Source of the DNA: Hydrogenophaga sp.
GTDB lineage: Bacteria; Pseudomonadota; Gammaproteobacteria; Burkholderiales; Burkholderiaceae_C
Direction: 5' to 3'
Assembly (NCBI GenBank): GCA_016790705.1
Contig: JAEUOT010000023.1
Span: forward strand, 61,887-125,886
DNA length: 64,000 nt
A program made the position numbers and the translations under genes. The stretch's first letter is position 1; each line of letters opens with the position of its first letter. Shown here piece by piece: positions 34,420 to 42,622 of the stretch. The notes under the pieces are model-generated. The model had not been told where the DNA came from. It saw nothing but the letters and a program-made list of their open reading frames with translations, and did no database searches.

Positions 34420-35499
34420 ATGGATCGTCGTTCCCTCATCAAGCATGCCGGTATCGCTGGCGTGCTGGCCGCCGGCACCGCTCCCGCGGTGTACGCCCAG
34501 AACGCCATTCGCTGGCGGCTGGCTTCCAGCTTCCCCAAGGCGCTGGACACCATCTACGGCGCAGCCGAGACCTTCTCGAAGTACGTCAGCGACATGACCG
34601 GCGGCAAGTTCGTCATTTCCGTGCACGCGGGTGGCGAGCTGATGCCTGCGTTCGGCGTGGTGGATGGTGTGCAGCAAGGCACCGTCGAATGCGCCCACAC
34701 CGCTCCGTATTACTTCTTCGGCAAGGATGAAACCTTCGCCCTGGATTGCGCGATCCCGTTTGGCCTGAACAGCCGCCAGATGTCGGCCTGGATGTTCGAA
34801 GGCAACGGCATGAAGCTGATGCGCGAGTTCTACGCCGAGTACAACATCGTCAACTTCCCGATGGGCAACACCGGCGCCCAGATGGGCGGCTGGTACCGCA
34901 AGGAAATCAACGGCCTGGAAGACCTCAAGGGTCTGAAGTTCCGTACTGGCGGTTTCCCCGGCCGTGTGATGGAACGCATGGGCGTGGTGCCGCAGAACAT
35001 TCCTGGCGGCGAAATCTACCAGGCGCTGGAAAAGGGCACGATCGACGCCGCGGAGTGGATCGGCCCGTACGACGACATGAAGCTGGGCTTCAACAAAGTC
35101 GCCAAGAACTACTACTACCCCGGCTGGTGGGAAGGCGGTCCGCAGCTGTCGCTGCTGGTCAACAACAAGGCCTTGGCAGCCCTGCCCAAGGAATACCAGG
35201 CGATCCTGGATGCCGCGTCGGCCTACGCCCACGTCGACATGCAGGCCAAGTACGACGGCCGCAATCCGGGTGCGCTCAAGCAGCTCGTCGGTTCCGGCGT
35301 CAAGGTGCTGCCGTTCCCGAAGGTTGTCATGGACGAGGCCTTCAAGCACGCCATGGCCCTGTACGACGAGTTGAGCGCCAAGAACCCCAAGTGGAAGAAG
35401 GTGTACGCCGACTACTCGGCCTTCCGCAAGGATCAGAACCTCTGGTTCCGTTTCACCGAGGCCCAGTTCGACCGCTACATGCAGTCGGCCAAGCTGTAA
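34420..35499 (+). CDS. TRAP transporter substrate-binding protein, TakP/2-oxo-acid type
   Basis: A 359-residue periplasmic DctP-family receptor. The signal peptide has a twin-arginine motif (DRRSLIKHAG) and ends near AVYAQ. The conserved carboxylate-binding arginine should lie in LKFRTGGFPGRVMERMGVVP. The segment EKGTIDAAEWIGPYDDMKLG is characteristic of the TakP/LctP branch, which binds 2-oxo acids or lactate, often with a cation. The exact ligand is inference. A strong terminator follows, and then the two membrane subunits, so the receptor is probably made in excess. Confidence 0.9.
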   Translation: MDRRSLIKHAGIAGVLAAGTAPAVYAQNAIRWRLASSFPKALDTIYGAAETFSKYVSDMTGGKFVISVHAGGELMPAFGVVDGVQQGTVECAHTAPYYFFGKDETFALDCAIPFGLNSRQMSAWMFEGNGMKLMREFYAEYNIVNFPMGNTGAQMGGWYRKEINGLEDLKGLKFRTGGFPGRVMERMGVVPQNIPGGEIYQALEKGTIDAAEWIGPYDDMKLGFNKVAKNYYYPGWWEGGPQLSLLVNNKALAALPKEYQAILDAASAYAHVDMQAKYDGRNPGALKQLVGSGVKVLPFPKVVMDEAFKHAMALYDELSAKNPKWKKVYADYSAFRKDQNLWFRFTEAQFDRYMQSAKL

Positions 35500-35518
35500 T
35501 CCGGCTGAACACCCGCAG

Positions 35519-35545
35519 AAAAACCCCGGCTCACGGGGTTTTTTT
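35519..35545 (+). terminator. Terminator within the TRAP operon, after the binding-protein gene
   Basis: AAAAACCCCG pairs with CGGGGTTTTT around a 5-base loop, then T continues. Partial read-through here would give more binding protein than membrane subunits. Confidence 0.88.
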
Positions 35546-35641
35546 GCGTGGTGCTTAGGCTGACAATTTTCTGACACTCGGCGGCAGTCGCTTTCCTGTC
35601 CACGTGCCCAGACACCTTCCCGTCCTCGACAGGGGTTTCAC

Positions 35642-36241
35642 ATGTCATTTCTTCTGAAGATCTCCCGTCTGATCGACACGATCAGCGACCTTATTGGCAA
35701 GCTGGCCATGTGGTTCGTGCTCGCAACCACGCTCATCAGCGCTGGCAACGCGATCGTTCGCAAGGCCTTCGATACCAGCTCCAACGCCTTCCTGGAGATC
35801 CAGTGGTACCTGTTTGCTGCCGTGTTCATGCTCGGCAGCGGTTACGCCTTCCTGCGCAACGCCCACGTGCGCATCGACTTCATTTCCTCCAAGTTCAGTG
35901 CCCGCGGGCGCAACTGGGTCGATGTGGTCGGCATCATCGTGTTCCTGTTCCCGCTGTGCTACATGATGGTGACGCTGGGCTGGCCCCTGTTCGTCAATGC
36001 CTTCGAGACCAAGGAAATGTCGTCCAACGCCGGTGGTCTGATCCGCTGGCCGGTGTATGCCCTGATCCCCGCCGGCTTCACCATTCTGGCGGTGCAGGGC
36101 GTCAGCGAACTGATCAAGCGCCTGGCCTTCCTGACCGGCAACGGTCCCGATCCCCTGGCCCATGACGGGCCATCCGAAGAAGAACTCCTTGCCCAGCAAC
36201 TGCTGGAAGAAGAACAGCAGCGCCTTAAAGGAGCCAACTGA
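35642..36241 (+). CDS. dctQ: TRAP transporter small membrane subunit (DctQ)
   Basis: A 199-residue inner-membrane subunit with four helices (about 20-45, 53-75, 95-118, 135-158). The motif FLEIQWYLFAAVFMLGSGYA and the following RNAHVRIDF are typical of DctQ. After the last helix comes an unusually long acidic tail ending EEELLAQQLLEEEQQRLKGAN (about 179-199), predicted helical. It starts 142 bp after the receptor gene and is followed 2 bp later by dctM. Confidence 0.9.
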   Translation: MSFLLKISRLIDTISDLIGKLAMWFVLATTLISAGNAIVRKAFDTSSNAFLEIQWYLFAAVFMLGSGYAFLRNAHVRIDFISSKFSARGRNWVDVVGIIVFLFPLCYMMVTLGWPLFVNAFETKEMSSNAGGLIRWPVYALIPAGFTILAVQGVSELIKRLAFLTGNGPDPLAHDGPSEEELLAQQLLEEEQQRLKGAN

Positions 36242-36243
36242 TC

Positions 36244-38067
36244 ATGGAATTCATTGCACAGAACTTTGTGCCGCTGATGTTCGGCGGCCTCCTGGTGTTC
36301 CTGCTGTCGGGTTTCCCGGTGGCGTTTGCGCTGGCCGCGACCGGCCTGTTCTTCGGCTTCGTGGGCATGGAAGTCGGCCTGTTCCCGGCCAACCTGTTCC
36401 AGGCGCTGCCGTTGCGCGTCATGGGCATCATGCAGAACGACACGCTGCTGGCGATTCCGTTCTTCACGTTCATGGGGATCATTCTTGAACGCAGCCGGAT
36501 GGCCGAGGACCTGCTGGAGACGGTGGCCCAGGTGTTTGGTCCGGTGCGCGGTGGCCTGGCGGTCGCCGTGATCCTGGTGGGTGCGCTGCTGGCGGCGACG
36601 ACCGGTGTGGTCGCTGCGGCCGTGATCTCGATGGGCCTGATTTCGCTGCCCATCATGCTGCGCTACGGCTACAACCGCACCATCGCGACCGGCACCATCA
36701 CCGCTTCCGGCACGCTCGCTCAGGCCATCCCGCCGTCGCTGGTGCTGATCGTGCTGGCCGACCAGCTCGGCCGTTCGGTGGGTGACATGTATGCCGGCGG
36801 TCTGCTGCCGGGCCTGATGCTGGTCGGTCTGTACCTCGCGTTCATTGCGGTGGTGGCGATCGTCAAGCCCGACTGGGTGCCGGCGCTGCCCCAGGAAGCC
36901 CGCATCTACAACGAACCCAATGGGGCCAGCGGTCACCGCTCGCTGCTGGTGCTGCTGGCCATCTGTGGCGTGGCGTCCTACGGCTGGTCGCAGGTGCACG
37001 CCTCAATCATCAATCCGCTTGTGCATCGTGACGGTCCCGCACCCGGCGACGAGGTGGTGATCCTGTCGATCACTGTGGGCTCGCTGCTGGCGCTGGTGCT
37101 GGCCATCATCAACCGCGTCACCCGCATGGGTCTGCTGTCTCGCCTCGGCGAACGCGTGACCTTCGTGCTGATTCCGCCGCTGGTCCTGATCTTCCTGGTG
37201 CTGGGCACGATCTTCCTGGGTGTGGCCACGCCGACCGAGGGTGGTGCAATGGGCGCGCTCGGTGCCCTGATCATGGCCGGTTCGCGCCGGCGCCTGAGCT
37301 TTGACCTGATGAAGCAGGCACTGGAGAACACCTCCAAGCTGGCGATCTTCGTGCTGTTCATCCTGATCGGTTCAACCGCTTTCAGCTTCACCTTCAATGC
37401 GGCCGATGGACACATCTGGGTCGAACACCTGTTCGACAAGCTGCCCGGCGGCGCGATGGGCTTCCTGATCATCGTGAACCTGCTGGTCTTCGTGCTGGGC
37501 ATGTTCATCGACTTCTTCGAGATCGCCTTCATCGTGGTGCCGATGCTGACGCCGGTGGCCAACAAGCTGCTGCCCTCGCTGCTGCCCGAAGGGGCGCCGC
37601 CGGAAATGGCGCTGGTCTGGTTCGGCATCATCCTTGCAATGAACCTGCAGACCTCGTTCCTCACGCCACCCTTCGGTTTTGCGCTGTTCTATCTGCGCTC
37701 GGTTGCTGCGCGCAGCGATTACACCGACCAGATCACCAAGCAGCGCATCCCGGCGGTCTCGACCGCCCAGATCTACAAGGGATCGATTGCCTTCATCGTG
37801 TTGCAGCTGATCATGGTCGCGGCCGTGATTGCCTATCCGACCCTGGTGACCGGCAATATCGAAGCGGCGGTCAAGGTCGACGACGCGACGGTGGACCAGA
37901 TGCTCAACAACATGCCCGGCATGGAGGACGAGGGGACCAAACCCGACGCTGCGCCCACGCTGGAGCCCAAGGCCGCCGAACCGGCTGCGCCCGCTGCTGC
38001 GGCGGCAGAGGAAGATCCGGGCAAGGCGCTCGCCGAGGAACTCAAGAAGGAGCAGAAGGGGCAATAA
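36244..38067 (+). CDS. dctM: TRAP transporter large membrane subunit (DctM)
   Basis: A 607-residue secondary transporter subunit that drives sodium- or proton-coupled uptake of the ligand delivered by the receptor. It begins with helices around [21 protein letters not shown] and has the family segments [21 protein letters not shown] and [10 protein letters not shown]-like late helices ([15 protein letters not shown]). It is longer than typical DctM (about 430) because of a soluble insert around residues 215-275 and an Ala/Glu/Pro-rich tail of about 65 residues after the last helix. Both features are common in the TakP-type subgroup. Confidence 0.92.
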   Translation: MEFIAQNFVPLMFGGLLVFLLSGFPVAFALAATGLFFGFVGMEVGLFPANLFQALPLRVMGIMQNDTLLAIPFFTFMGIILERSRMAEDLLETVAQVFGPVRGGLAVAVILVGALLAATTGVVAAAVISMGLISLPIMLRYGYNRTIATGTITASGTLAQAIPPSLVLIVLADQLGRSVGDMYAGGLLPGLMLVGLYLAFIAVVAIVKPDWVPALPQEARIYNEPNGASGHRSLLVLLAICGVASYGWSQVHASIINPLVHRDGPAPGDEVVILSITVGSLLALVLAIINRVTRMGLLSRLGERVTFVLIPPLVLIFLVLGTIFLGVATPTEGGAMGALGALIMAGSRRRLSFDLMKQALENTSKLAIFVLFILIGSTAFSFTFNAADGHIWVEHLFDKLPGGAMGFLIIVNLLVFVLGMFIDFFEIAFIVVPMLTPVANKLLPSLLPEGAPPEMALVWFGIILAMNLQTSFLTPPFGFALFYLRSVAARSDYTDQITKQRIPAVSTAQIYKGSIAFIVLQLIMVAAVIAYPTLVTGNIEAAVKVDDATVDQMLNNMPGMEDEGTKPDAAPTLEPKAAEPAAPAAAAAEEDPGKALAEELKKEQKGQ

Positions 38068-38089
38068 GCCCTTTCTGAGGAGCGTCTGG

Positions 38090-38539
38090 ATGCAGATTGA
38101 CGTCAAGGTGCTGGATCCGCGAATGGCGGACCAGCTCCCGAACTATGCGACACCCGGCAGCGCCGGCCTGGACTTGCGCGCCTGTCTGGACGCACCGCTG
38201 ACCCTGGTGCCCAACGCCTGGCAACTGGTGCCGACTGGACTGGCGATCCACCTCGCCGATCCGGGCTATGCGGCCATGATCCTGCCGCGTTCAGGCCTCG
38301 GTCACAAGCACGGTATCGTGCTGGGCAATCTGGTGGGTTTGATCGACAGCGACTACCAGGGGCAACTGATGGTCAGCGCCTGGAACCGCAGCGATGTGGC
38401 ATTCACCATTGCACCGATGGAACGCATCGCGCAGATGGTGATCGTGCCGGTGGTGCAGGCGCGCTTCAACATCGTCCAGGACTTCGCGCAAGCCAGCGAG
38501 CGAGGCGCCGGGGGCTACGGCTCCACCGGCCGGAGCTGA
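38090..38539 (+). CDS. dut: Deoxyuridine 5'-triphosphate nucleotidohydrolase
   Basis: A 149-residue trimeric enzyme that splits dUTP to dUMP and pyrophosphate, keeping uracil out of DNA and feeding thymidylate synthesis. All five motifs are visible: [10 protein letters not shown] (1), [10 protein letters not shown] (2), [13 protein letters not shown] (3, with the catalytic Asp and Tyr), PMERIAQMV (4) and [11 protein letters not shown] (5). A ribosome site (GAGGAG) precedes the ATG. It is separate from the TRAP operon only by 22 bp and may be read through from it. Confidence 0.95.
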   Translation: MQIDVKVLDPRMADQLPNYATPGSAGLDLRACLDAPLTLVPNAWQLVPTGLAIHLADPGYAAMILPRSGLGHKHGIVLGNLVGLIDSDYQGQLMVSAWNRSDVAFTIAPMERIAQMVIVPVVQARFNIVQDFAQASERGAGGYGSTGRS

Positions 38540-38548
38540 TCCCGCGCC

Positions 38549-39085
38549 TCAGTGCAGGGTGGGGCGGGCAGACGGCTCGTCCGGGTCGTCACCCTGGACC
38601 TGCATCTGGAAGAAGCCGGTGCCCAGCGTGCCGCGGCCGACCTCCTCGGGCGTGGCCTCCCGCACGGTGTGCACTTTCAGGCGGATGCGCAGGGCCATGC
38701 CGGCCAGCGGGTGGTTCCCGTCCATCACCACATGGTCGGGGTAGATGTCACTGACGAAATACAGGCGATCGCGTGGGGCCAGGGGATTGCAGCCTTGCGG
38801 CAGTCCCTCGAAGCCCATGCCTTCTTCCAGTTCCTCGGGGAACAGGCCCCTGGGCTCAAGGAACAGCAACCGGTCGTCGTAGTCGCCGAAGGCGTCGTGA
38901 GGTTCGAGTTGGAGTTCCAGCGTGTCGCCGGGCACATGCCCCAGCAGCGCTTTGTCCAGGCTTTCCAGCAGGTCGTCGCCACCCACCAGGAACTCGACCG
39001 GCTCGTCCAGGACGTCCAGTTCTTCGCCCAGGGTGTCCTTGAGCGTCCAGGTCAGCGCAACAACGCAATGGTCGGTGATTTTCAT
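38549..39085 (-). CDS. slyD: FKBP-type peptidyl-prolyl isomerase, SlyD-like
   Basis: A 178-residue cytoplasmic isomerase/chaperone. It follows SlyD layout: FKBP strands (ALTWTLKDTLGEELD), then LVGGDDLLESLDKALLGH and the insert-in-flap region around EPHDAFGDYDDRLLFLEPR. The fold closes with VVMDGNHPLAGMALRI. The His/Cys-rich metal-binding tail of E. coli SlyD is missing, and the C-terminus is only a short polar stretch, so a role in nickel delivery is less likely. Its ATG is preceded by GACAAT ending six bases upstream, shared in mirror image with the divergent cupin gene. Confidence 0.88.
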   Translation of the reverse strand: MKITDHCVVALTWTLKDTLGEELDVLDEPVEFLVGGDDLLESLDKALLGHVPGDTLELQLEPHDAFGDYDDRLLFLEPRGLFPEELEEGMGFEGLPQGCNPLAPRDRLYFVSDIYPDHVVMDGNHPLAGMALRIRLKVHTVREATPEEVGRGTLGTGFFQMQVQGDDPDEPSARPTLH

Positions 39086-39099
39086 CCGACAATTGTCCC
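39086..39099. promoter_or_regulatory. Shared palindromic -10 for two divergent leaderless genes
   Basis: Only 14 bp separate the two ATGs. The central GACAATTGTC (39088-39097) reads the same on both strands. On each strand GACAAT is followed by six bases and then ATG (39100 plus, 39085 minus). Both transcripts would be leaderless, both -35 regions would lie inside the opposite coding sequence, and the two polymerases could not bind together. Confidence 0.6.
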
Positions 39100-40248
39100 A
39101 TGACCCAAGACACCATTTCCCCAGCCGGTCGTCCCGCCGTGGACGCTCCGGTGCAGATGCTCGGCGGGCTCTCGCCGGCGCAGTTCATGCGGCGCTACTG
39201 GCAGAAAAAGCCGCTGCTCATCCGCAATGCCTTTCCCGGTTTCCAGCCGCTGCTCTCACGCCAGCAGCTGTTCGCCATGGCCGCCGACGAGGCGGTGGAG
39301 TCGCGCCTGATCGTGCACGGCCCCAAGGGCTGGAAGCTGCGCCATGGTCCGTTTGCCAGGAGCGCGTTCCCGCCGTTCAGTCAACCGCGCTGGTCGCTTC
39401 TGGTGCAGGGCGTGGACCTGCACCTGGACACCGGACACGATCTGCTGCAGCGGTTCCGCTTCGTGCCGGACGCGCGGCTGGATGACCTGATGATTTCCTG
39501 GGCCAGCGACGGCGGCGGGGTCGGCCCGCATTTCGACAGCTACGACGTCTTTCTGCTGCAGGCCAGTGGCCAGCGCCTGTGGCGCATTGGCCGCCAGAAG
39601 GACCTGTCGCTGGAGCCGGACGTGCCGCTGAAGATCCTCAGCCGTTTCGAACCCGAGCAGGAGCACCTGCTCAATCCGGGTGACATGCTCTACCTGCCGC
39701 CGCGCTGGGCGCACGACGGGATTGCCGTGGGCGATGACTGCATGACCTACTCCGCAGGCTTCCGGGTGCCCCAGCGCGGGGGCTTGGCCGGCGAGCTGGT
39801 CCAGCGCATGGCCGATGAATTCGAGGACAGCACGCTGTATCGGGACCCCACCCAGCCGGCCACCGCCACACCGGCCGCAATGCCGCCGGCGCTGGCAGAC
39901 TTCGCAGCCGATGCGCTGCAACGCCTGGTGGCGGACCGGGCATCTCTGGCCTGTGCCCTCGGCGAAGTCATGACCGAGCCGAAGCCGCGCGTGTGTTTCG
40001 ACGAACCTGGTGAACCCTGGCGGCTGGGCGCGCTGCGGCTGGATCGCAGGACCCGCATGATGTACGACGAGCACCATGTGTTCATCAATGGCGAAGGGTT
40101 TCGTGCGGCTGGAGCCGACGCGCGCCTGATGCGGGAACTGGCCGACACGCGCTGTCTGCCGGCGGCCCGGGTGGCTCGCGCAAGCGCGCAGGCACAGGCG
40201 CTGCTCGCCGACTGGTTCGACGCTGGCTGGTTGCAGCGCCAGGACTGA
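39100..40248 (+). CDS. roxA: JmjC-like cupin, ribosomal protein hydroxylase (RoxA/YcfD type)
   Basis: A 382-residue 2-oxoglutarate and Fe(II)-dependent oxygenase. The cupin metal triad is in GPHFDSYDVF (His and Asp, around 145-147) and RWAHDGIA (His, about 207). The N-terminal LGGLSPAQFMRRYWQKKPLL and the GDMLYLPPRW stretch are hallmarks of the YcfD group, which hydroxylates an arginine of ribosomal protein L16. A C-terminal winged-helix-like domain follows, as in YcfD. The gene diverges from the SlyD-like gene over a 14-bp gap and should give a leaderless mRNA. Confidence 0.88.
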   Translation: MTQDTISPAGRPAVDAPVQMLGGLSPAQFMRRYWQKKPLLIRNAFPGFQPLLSRQQLFAMAADEAVESRLIVHGPKGWKLRHGPFARSAFPPFSQPRWSLLVQGVDLHLDTGHDLLQRFRFVPDARLDDLMISWASDGGGVGPHFDSYDVFLLQASGQRLWRIGRQKDLSLEPDVPLKILSRFEPEQEHLLNPGDMLYLPPRWAHDGIAVGDDCMTYSAGFRVPQRGGLAGELVQRMADEFEDSTLYRDPTQPATATPAAMPPALADFAADALQRLVADRASLACALGEVMTEPKPRVCFDEPGEPWRLGALRLDRRTRMMYDEHHVFINGEGFRAAGADARLMRELADTRCLPAARVARASAQAQALLADWFDAGWLQRQD

Positions 40249-40261
40249 TCTTTTCCGGAGC

Positions 40262-40783
40262 ATGCCTCTCATGGAGCCGCTTCCGCCCAAACCCACCCCC
40301 GACGAGTTGCCCGAAGGACGACTGCAAGGGCGCCAGCGGTTTGCCGACCTGGTCCGTCAGGCCTTGGCCTGTGCAGCGCGTGAGCGCTGGCCACACCTGG
40401 TATTGAGCGATCCCGATTTTTCGGACTGGCCGTTGGGTGAACGCGGCGTCATCGAGTCGCTCAATGCCTGGGCGGGCAAGGGGCGCCGCTTGCAGTTGCT
40501 GGCCCGTGACTACGGTCGTCTTCGCGAGCAGTGCCCCCGGCTGGTGCAATGGCGTGTCACCTGGTCGCACATCGTGGAAGCGCAGGCCTGTCGCCAGACA
40601 TCGGGCGGTGAACCACCCAGTGCGATCTGGTCCCCCACCTGGACGCTGGAGCGGATCGACATCGAACATGGCGTCATGATCGCCAGCCGCGAGTCGGCGC
40701 GCCGGGCCGCACTGCAGGAGCGGCTGCAGGCTTGCTGGCAGCTCGGGGCGCCTTCGTTTCCAGCCACCACGCTGGGTCTGTGA
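40262..40783 (+). CDS. Conserved protein of unknown function (173 residues)
   Basis: I do not recognise this family. It is soluble, without signal peptide or membrane helix. Tryptophans recur in its conserved-looking stretches: LVLSDPDFSDWPLGERGVIE, RLVQWRVTWSHIVEA and SAIWSPTWTLERI. The first part resembles proteins that position a substrate on a beta-sheet, but no catalytic motif is clear. It starts 14 bp after the roxA-like gene with a CCGGAG ribosome site, so the two are probably one operon. A start at 40271 is possible. Confidence 0.7.
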   Translation: MPLMEPLPPKPTPDELPEGRLQGRQRFADLVRQALACAARERWPHLVLSDPDFSDWPLGERGVIESLNAWAGKGRRLQLLARDYGRLREQCPRLVQWRVTWSHIVEAQACRQTSGGEPPSAIWSPTWTLERIDIEHGVMIASRESARRAALQERLQACWQLGAPSFPATTLGL

Positions 40784-40856
40784 CGGGTTGGGGGGCTGTT
40801 GGCTTTTTGTAACGCTTTCTGTCAACAAAAGAAAAAGTCGACAAGGGTAAATACGG

Positions 40857-40878
40857 ATACCCCATTCCGGGGTATGAT
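40857..40878 (+). promoter_or_regulatory. Inverted repeat overlapping a -10 box (TATGAT)
   Basis: ATACCCC (40857-40863) and GGGGTAT (40869-40875) flank five bases, and the right arm runs into TATGAT (40873-40878). The C/G-rich arms capped by TA resemble CsoR/RcnR-type metal repressor sites, but that match is only by eye. A repressor here would block the small transcription unit that follows. Confidence 0.45.
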
Positions 40879-40885
40879 CCTCGTC

Positions 40886-40957
40886 CAGTCCGAGAGGCGC
40901 GCTAAGCGCCTTAGCGGCGGGGTCGACCAAGCCCGGATCCAAGATTCGGGTTTTTTT
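40886..40957 (+). ncRNA. Candidate small RNA or terminated leader
   Basis: Between the TATGAT box and the lipoprotein gene lies about 72 bases with no start codon in a useful frame but strong structure. AGGCGC/GCGCCT (40895-40900, 40906-40911) competes with CGCTAAG/CTTAGCG (40900-40906, 40910-40916). GGTCGACC (40921-40928) is self-complementary. CCCGGA/TTCGGG (40932-40937, 40945-40950) with seven T makes an intrinsic terminator. It could be a free small RNA or an attenuator of the gene at 41009. Confidence 0.4.
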
Positions 40958-41008
40958 ATGGTTGATTCGATTTCAGTATCTCGTTCATCCACATCCTGAG
41001 GAACTACC

Positions 41009-41353
41009 ATGAAAAAGACCGTTCTGCTGGCCTCCCTGCTGGCCGCCATCGCCCTGACCGCCTGCGGCAAGAAGGAAGAAGCTCCTGCTGCTGCTCCGGC
41101 TCCCGCCGCTGCTCCGGCTCCCGCTGCAGCCCCGGCCGTTGACGCCGCCAAGGACGCTGCCGCCGCCGCTGGCGCTGCTGCTGGTGCCGCCGCTGGCGCT
41201 GCCGCCGGTGCCGCTGCCGACGCCGCTGGCAAGGCTGCTGACGCCGCCAAGGACGCTGCTGGCGCTGCTGCCGGTGCCGCTGCCGACGCTGCCAAGGACG
41301 CTGCCAACAAGGCTGCTGACGCTGCCAAGGCCGCTACCAAGCCTGCTCAGTAA
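41009..41353 (+). CDS. Alanine-rich, low-complexity lipoprotein
   Basis: A 114-residue lipoprotein: signal peptide with lipobox LTAC (Cys19), then GKKEE, Pro/Ala repeats (about 24-45) and an alanine helix built on DAAKDAA- and GAAAGAAA-like units to the C-terminus. Lys and Asp recur so that a long charged amphipathic helix is likely, as in Lpp-like spacers, though no Lpp trimer pattern is clear. The DNA is itself a set of near repeats of GCTGCTGGTGCCGCC-type units (about 41090-41340), so copy-number variation between strains is expected. A good ribosome site (CTGAGGA) precedes the ATG. I do not know a function. Confidence 0.8.
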   Translation: MKKTVLLASLLAAIALTACGKKEEAPAAAPAPAAAPAPAAAPAVDAAKDAAAAAGAAAGAAAGAAAGAAADAAGKAADAAKDAAGAAAGAAADAAKDAANKAADAAKAATKPAQ

Positions 41354-41393
41354 TCTTGTGTCCCCGGGCCTCGGCCCGGTTGTCCAAGAAATG

Positions 41394-41420
41394 AAAAAGC
41401 CGCCCTCGGGCGGCTTTTTT
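41394..41420. terminator. Bidirectional intrinsic terminator between the lipoprotein gene and bamC
   Basis: AAAAAGCCGCCC pairs with GGGCGGCTTTTTT. The stem is framed by A and T runs, so it works for both converging genes. A second perfect hairpin without T-run lies at 41364-41379. Confidence 0.9.
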
Positions 41421-41457
41421 GTTTTCGGTTTCCGGGAGAAGGGCTCCCGGAAGGTGC

Positions 41458-42588
41458 TCACTTCAAATCGTCGGCCAGCAGTTGCAGGATGCGCTTGGCA
41501 TCGGCAGAGCTGTCGGCCTGTCCCTGCGCATTGAGAACCGACACGCTGGTTGTCGTGCCGCTGGTATTCACGACCACGCGGTACTGGGTCGGTTTGACCT
41601 GAGCCTCGCTGGACCCGAACAGACGACCGAAGAAGCCAGGTTTGGCGCCATCCGTGGCACCGGCCGGCAGGTAACGCACGAAATACACGCCCTTGCTGCG
41701 GTCCCGGTCCTCGACGGTGAAGCCACTGCGGTCCAGCGACAGCCCGACCCTGCGCCAAGCACGGTCGAAATCGTCTTCCATCTGCACGACGGACTGGTTG
41801 CCGACGGTGACCAATTTGGCACCGGATGCCGAGGGCGAGGCGGCCGTGGCGGCCTTGGCCTGGGCCTCACTGACACCGAGCTTGACCATCAGGCGGCGCA
41901 GGAATTCGGTTTCCAGCTCGGGGTCGGCTTGCCTGGGCTGCCAGACCGTCTGGTCCTTGCGGGAGTCGGTGTACACCTCGACCATGCCTCGGTGGCTGAT
42001 GTAGATCTCGGTGCCCCCATTGCCGTTGCGCTCCAGGCGCGTGCGGAACTTGTCGCGTTCGCCAGTGGAATAGAGGCTGTCGAACACCTTGCCCAGGGTC
42101 TGACGGATGAAGTCCTGGGGCAGCTTGGCGCGGTTCTCGGCCCAGTCGGTCTCCATCACGCCCAGGGTTTCCTGGTCGAGAGTGAGCACAAAGCCGTTCT
42201 CGTTCCAGAAGTCTTTGACGGGCGCCCAGAGTTTGTCCGCAGGGCGGTCGACCACCAGCCAGCGCTGGCTGCCGGATCGCTCGATGCGCACATCGCCGAC
42301 CTTGGTGGTGGCGGTGGTGCTGGAGCCTGCGGTGGTCTGTGCGGTCTGGTAGCCGCTGGCGGTGACGGTCGAGCCGGGAACCTGGTAGCGGGAATCCCGG
42401 CTCAGTTGCGTCAGATCCGGCGGCACTTCCAGCGCGTTGACCTGGCGGGCGCTGTGGTAGTCGATCTTGTCTTCCTGCAGGACGGAGCAGCCCGAGGCCA
42501 GCATGGCGGCGAGGGAGACCGCAGCGACACGGGACGCACGGAGTTGACGGTCGTTGCGCAAGGTCGGTTGGCTGTCGTTGGTTTGCAT
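41458..42588 (-). CDS. bamC: Outer-membrane assembly lipoprotein BamC
   Basis: A 376-residue lipoprotein of the BAM complex, which inserts beta-barrel proteins. The lipobox LASGC has its Cys at 34, after a long positively charged n-region. The unstructured N-terminal part (KIDYHSARQVNALEVPPDLT) is the stretch that contacts BamD, and two helix-grip domains follow (about 115-225 and 255-370). It begins 34 bp after dapA, the classical dapA-nlpB arrangement. The ATG at 42588 is used because it puts the signal peptide at a normal distance; a start at 42630 would overlap dapA. Confidence 0.9.
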   Translation of the reverse strand: MQTNDSQPTLRNDRQLRASRVAAVSLAAMLASGCSVLQEDKIDYHSARQVNALEVPPDLTQLSRDSRYQVPGSTVTASGYQTAQTTAGSSTTATTKVGDVRIERSGSQRWLVVDRPADKLWAPVKDFWNENGFVLTLDQETLGVMETDWAENRAKLPQDFIRQTLGKVFDSLYSTGERDKFRTRLERNGNGGTEIYISHRGMVEVYTDSRKDQTVWQPRQADPELETEFLRRLMVKLGVSEAQAKAATAASPSASGAKLVTVGNQSVVQMEDDFDRAWRRVGLSLDRSGFTVEDRDRSKGVYFVRYLPAGATDGAKPGFFGRLFGSSEAQVKPTQYRVVVNTSGTTTSVSVLNAQGQADSSADAKRILQLLADDLK

Positions 42589-42622
42589 GTGCTGGCTCGG
42601 TTCTTCAGGGAGGGGCAGGAGG

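Noticed and set aside
41090-41340. Possible CRISPR-like or tandem-repeat array
   Set aside because: Repeats have no unique spacers and keep reading frame; they code the alanine-rich lipoprotein.
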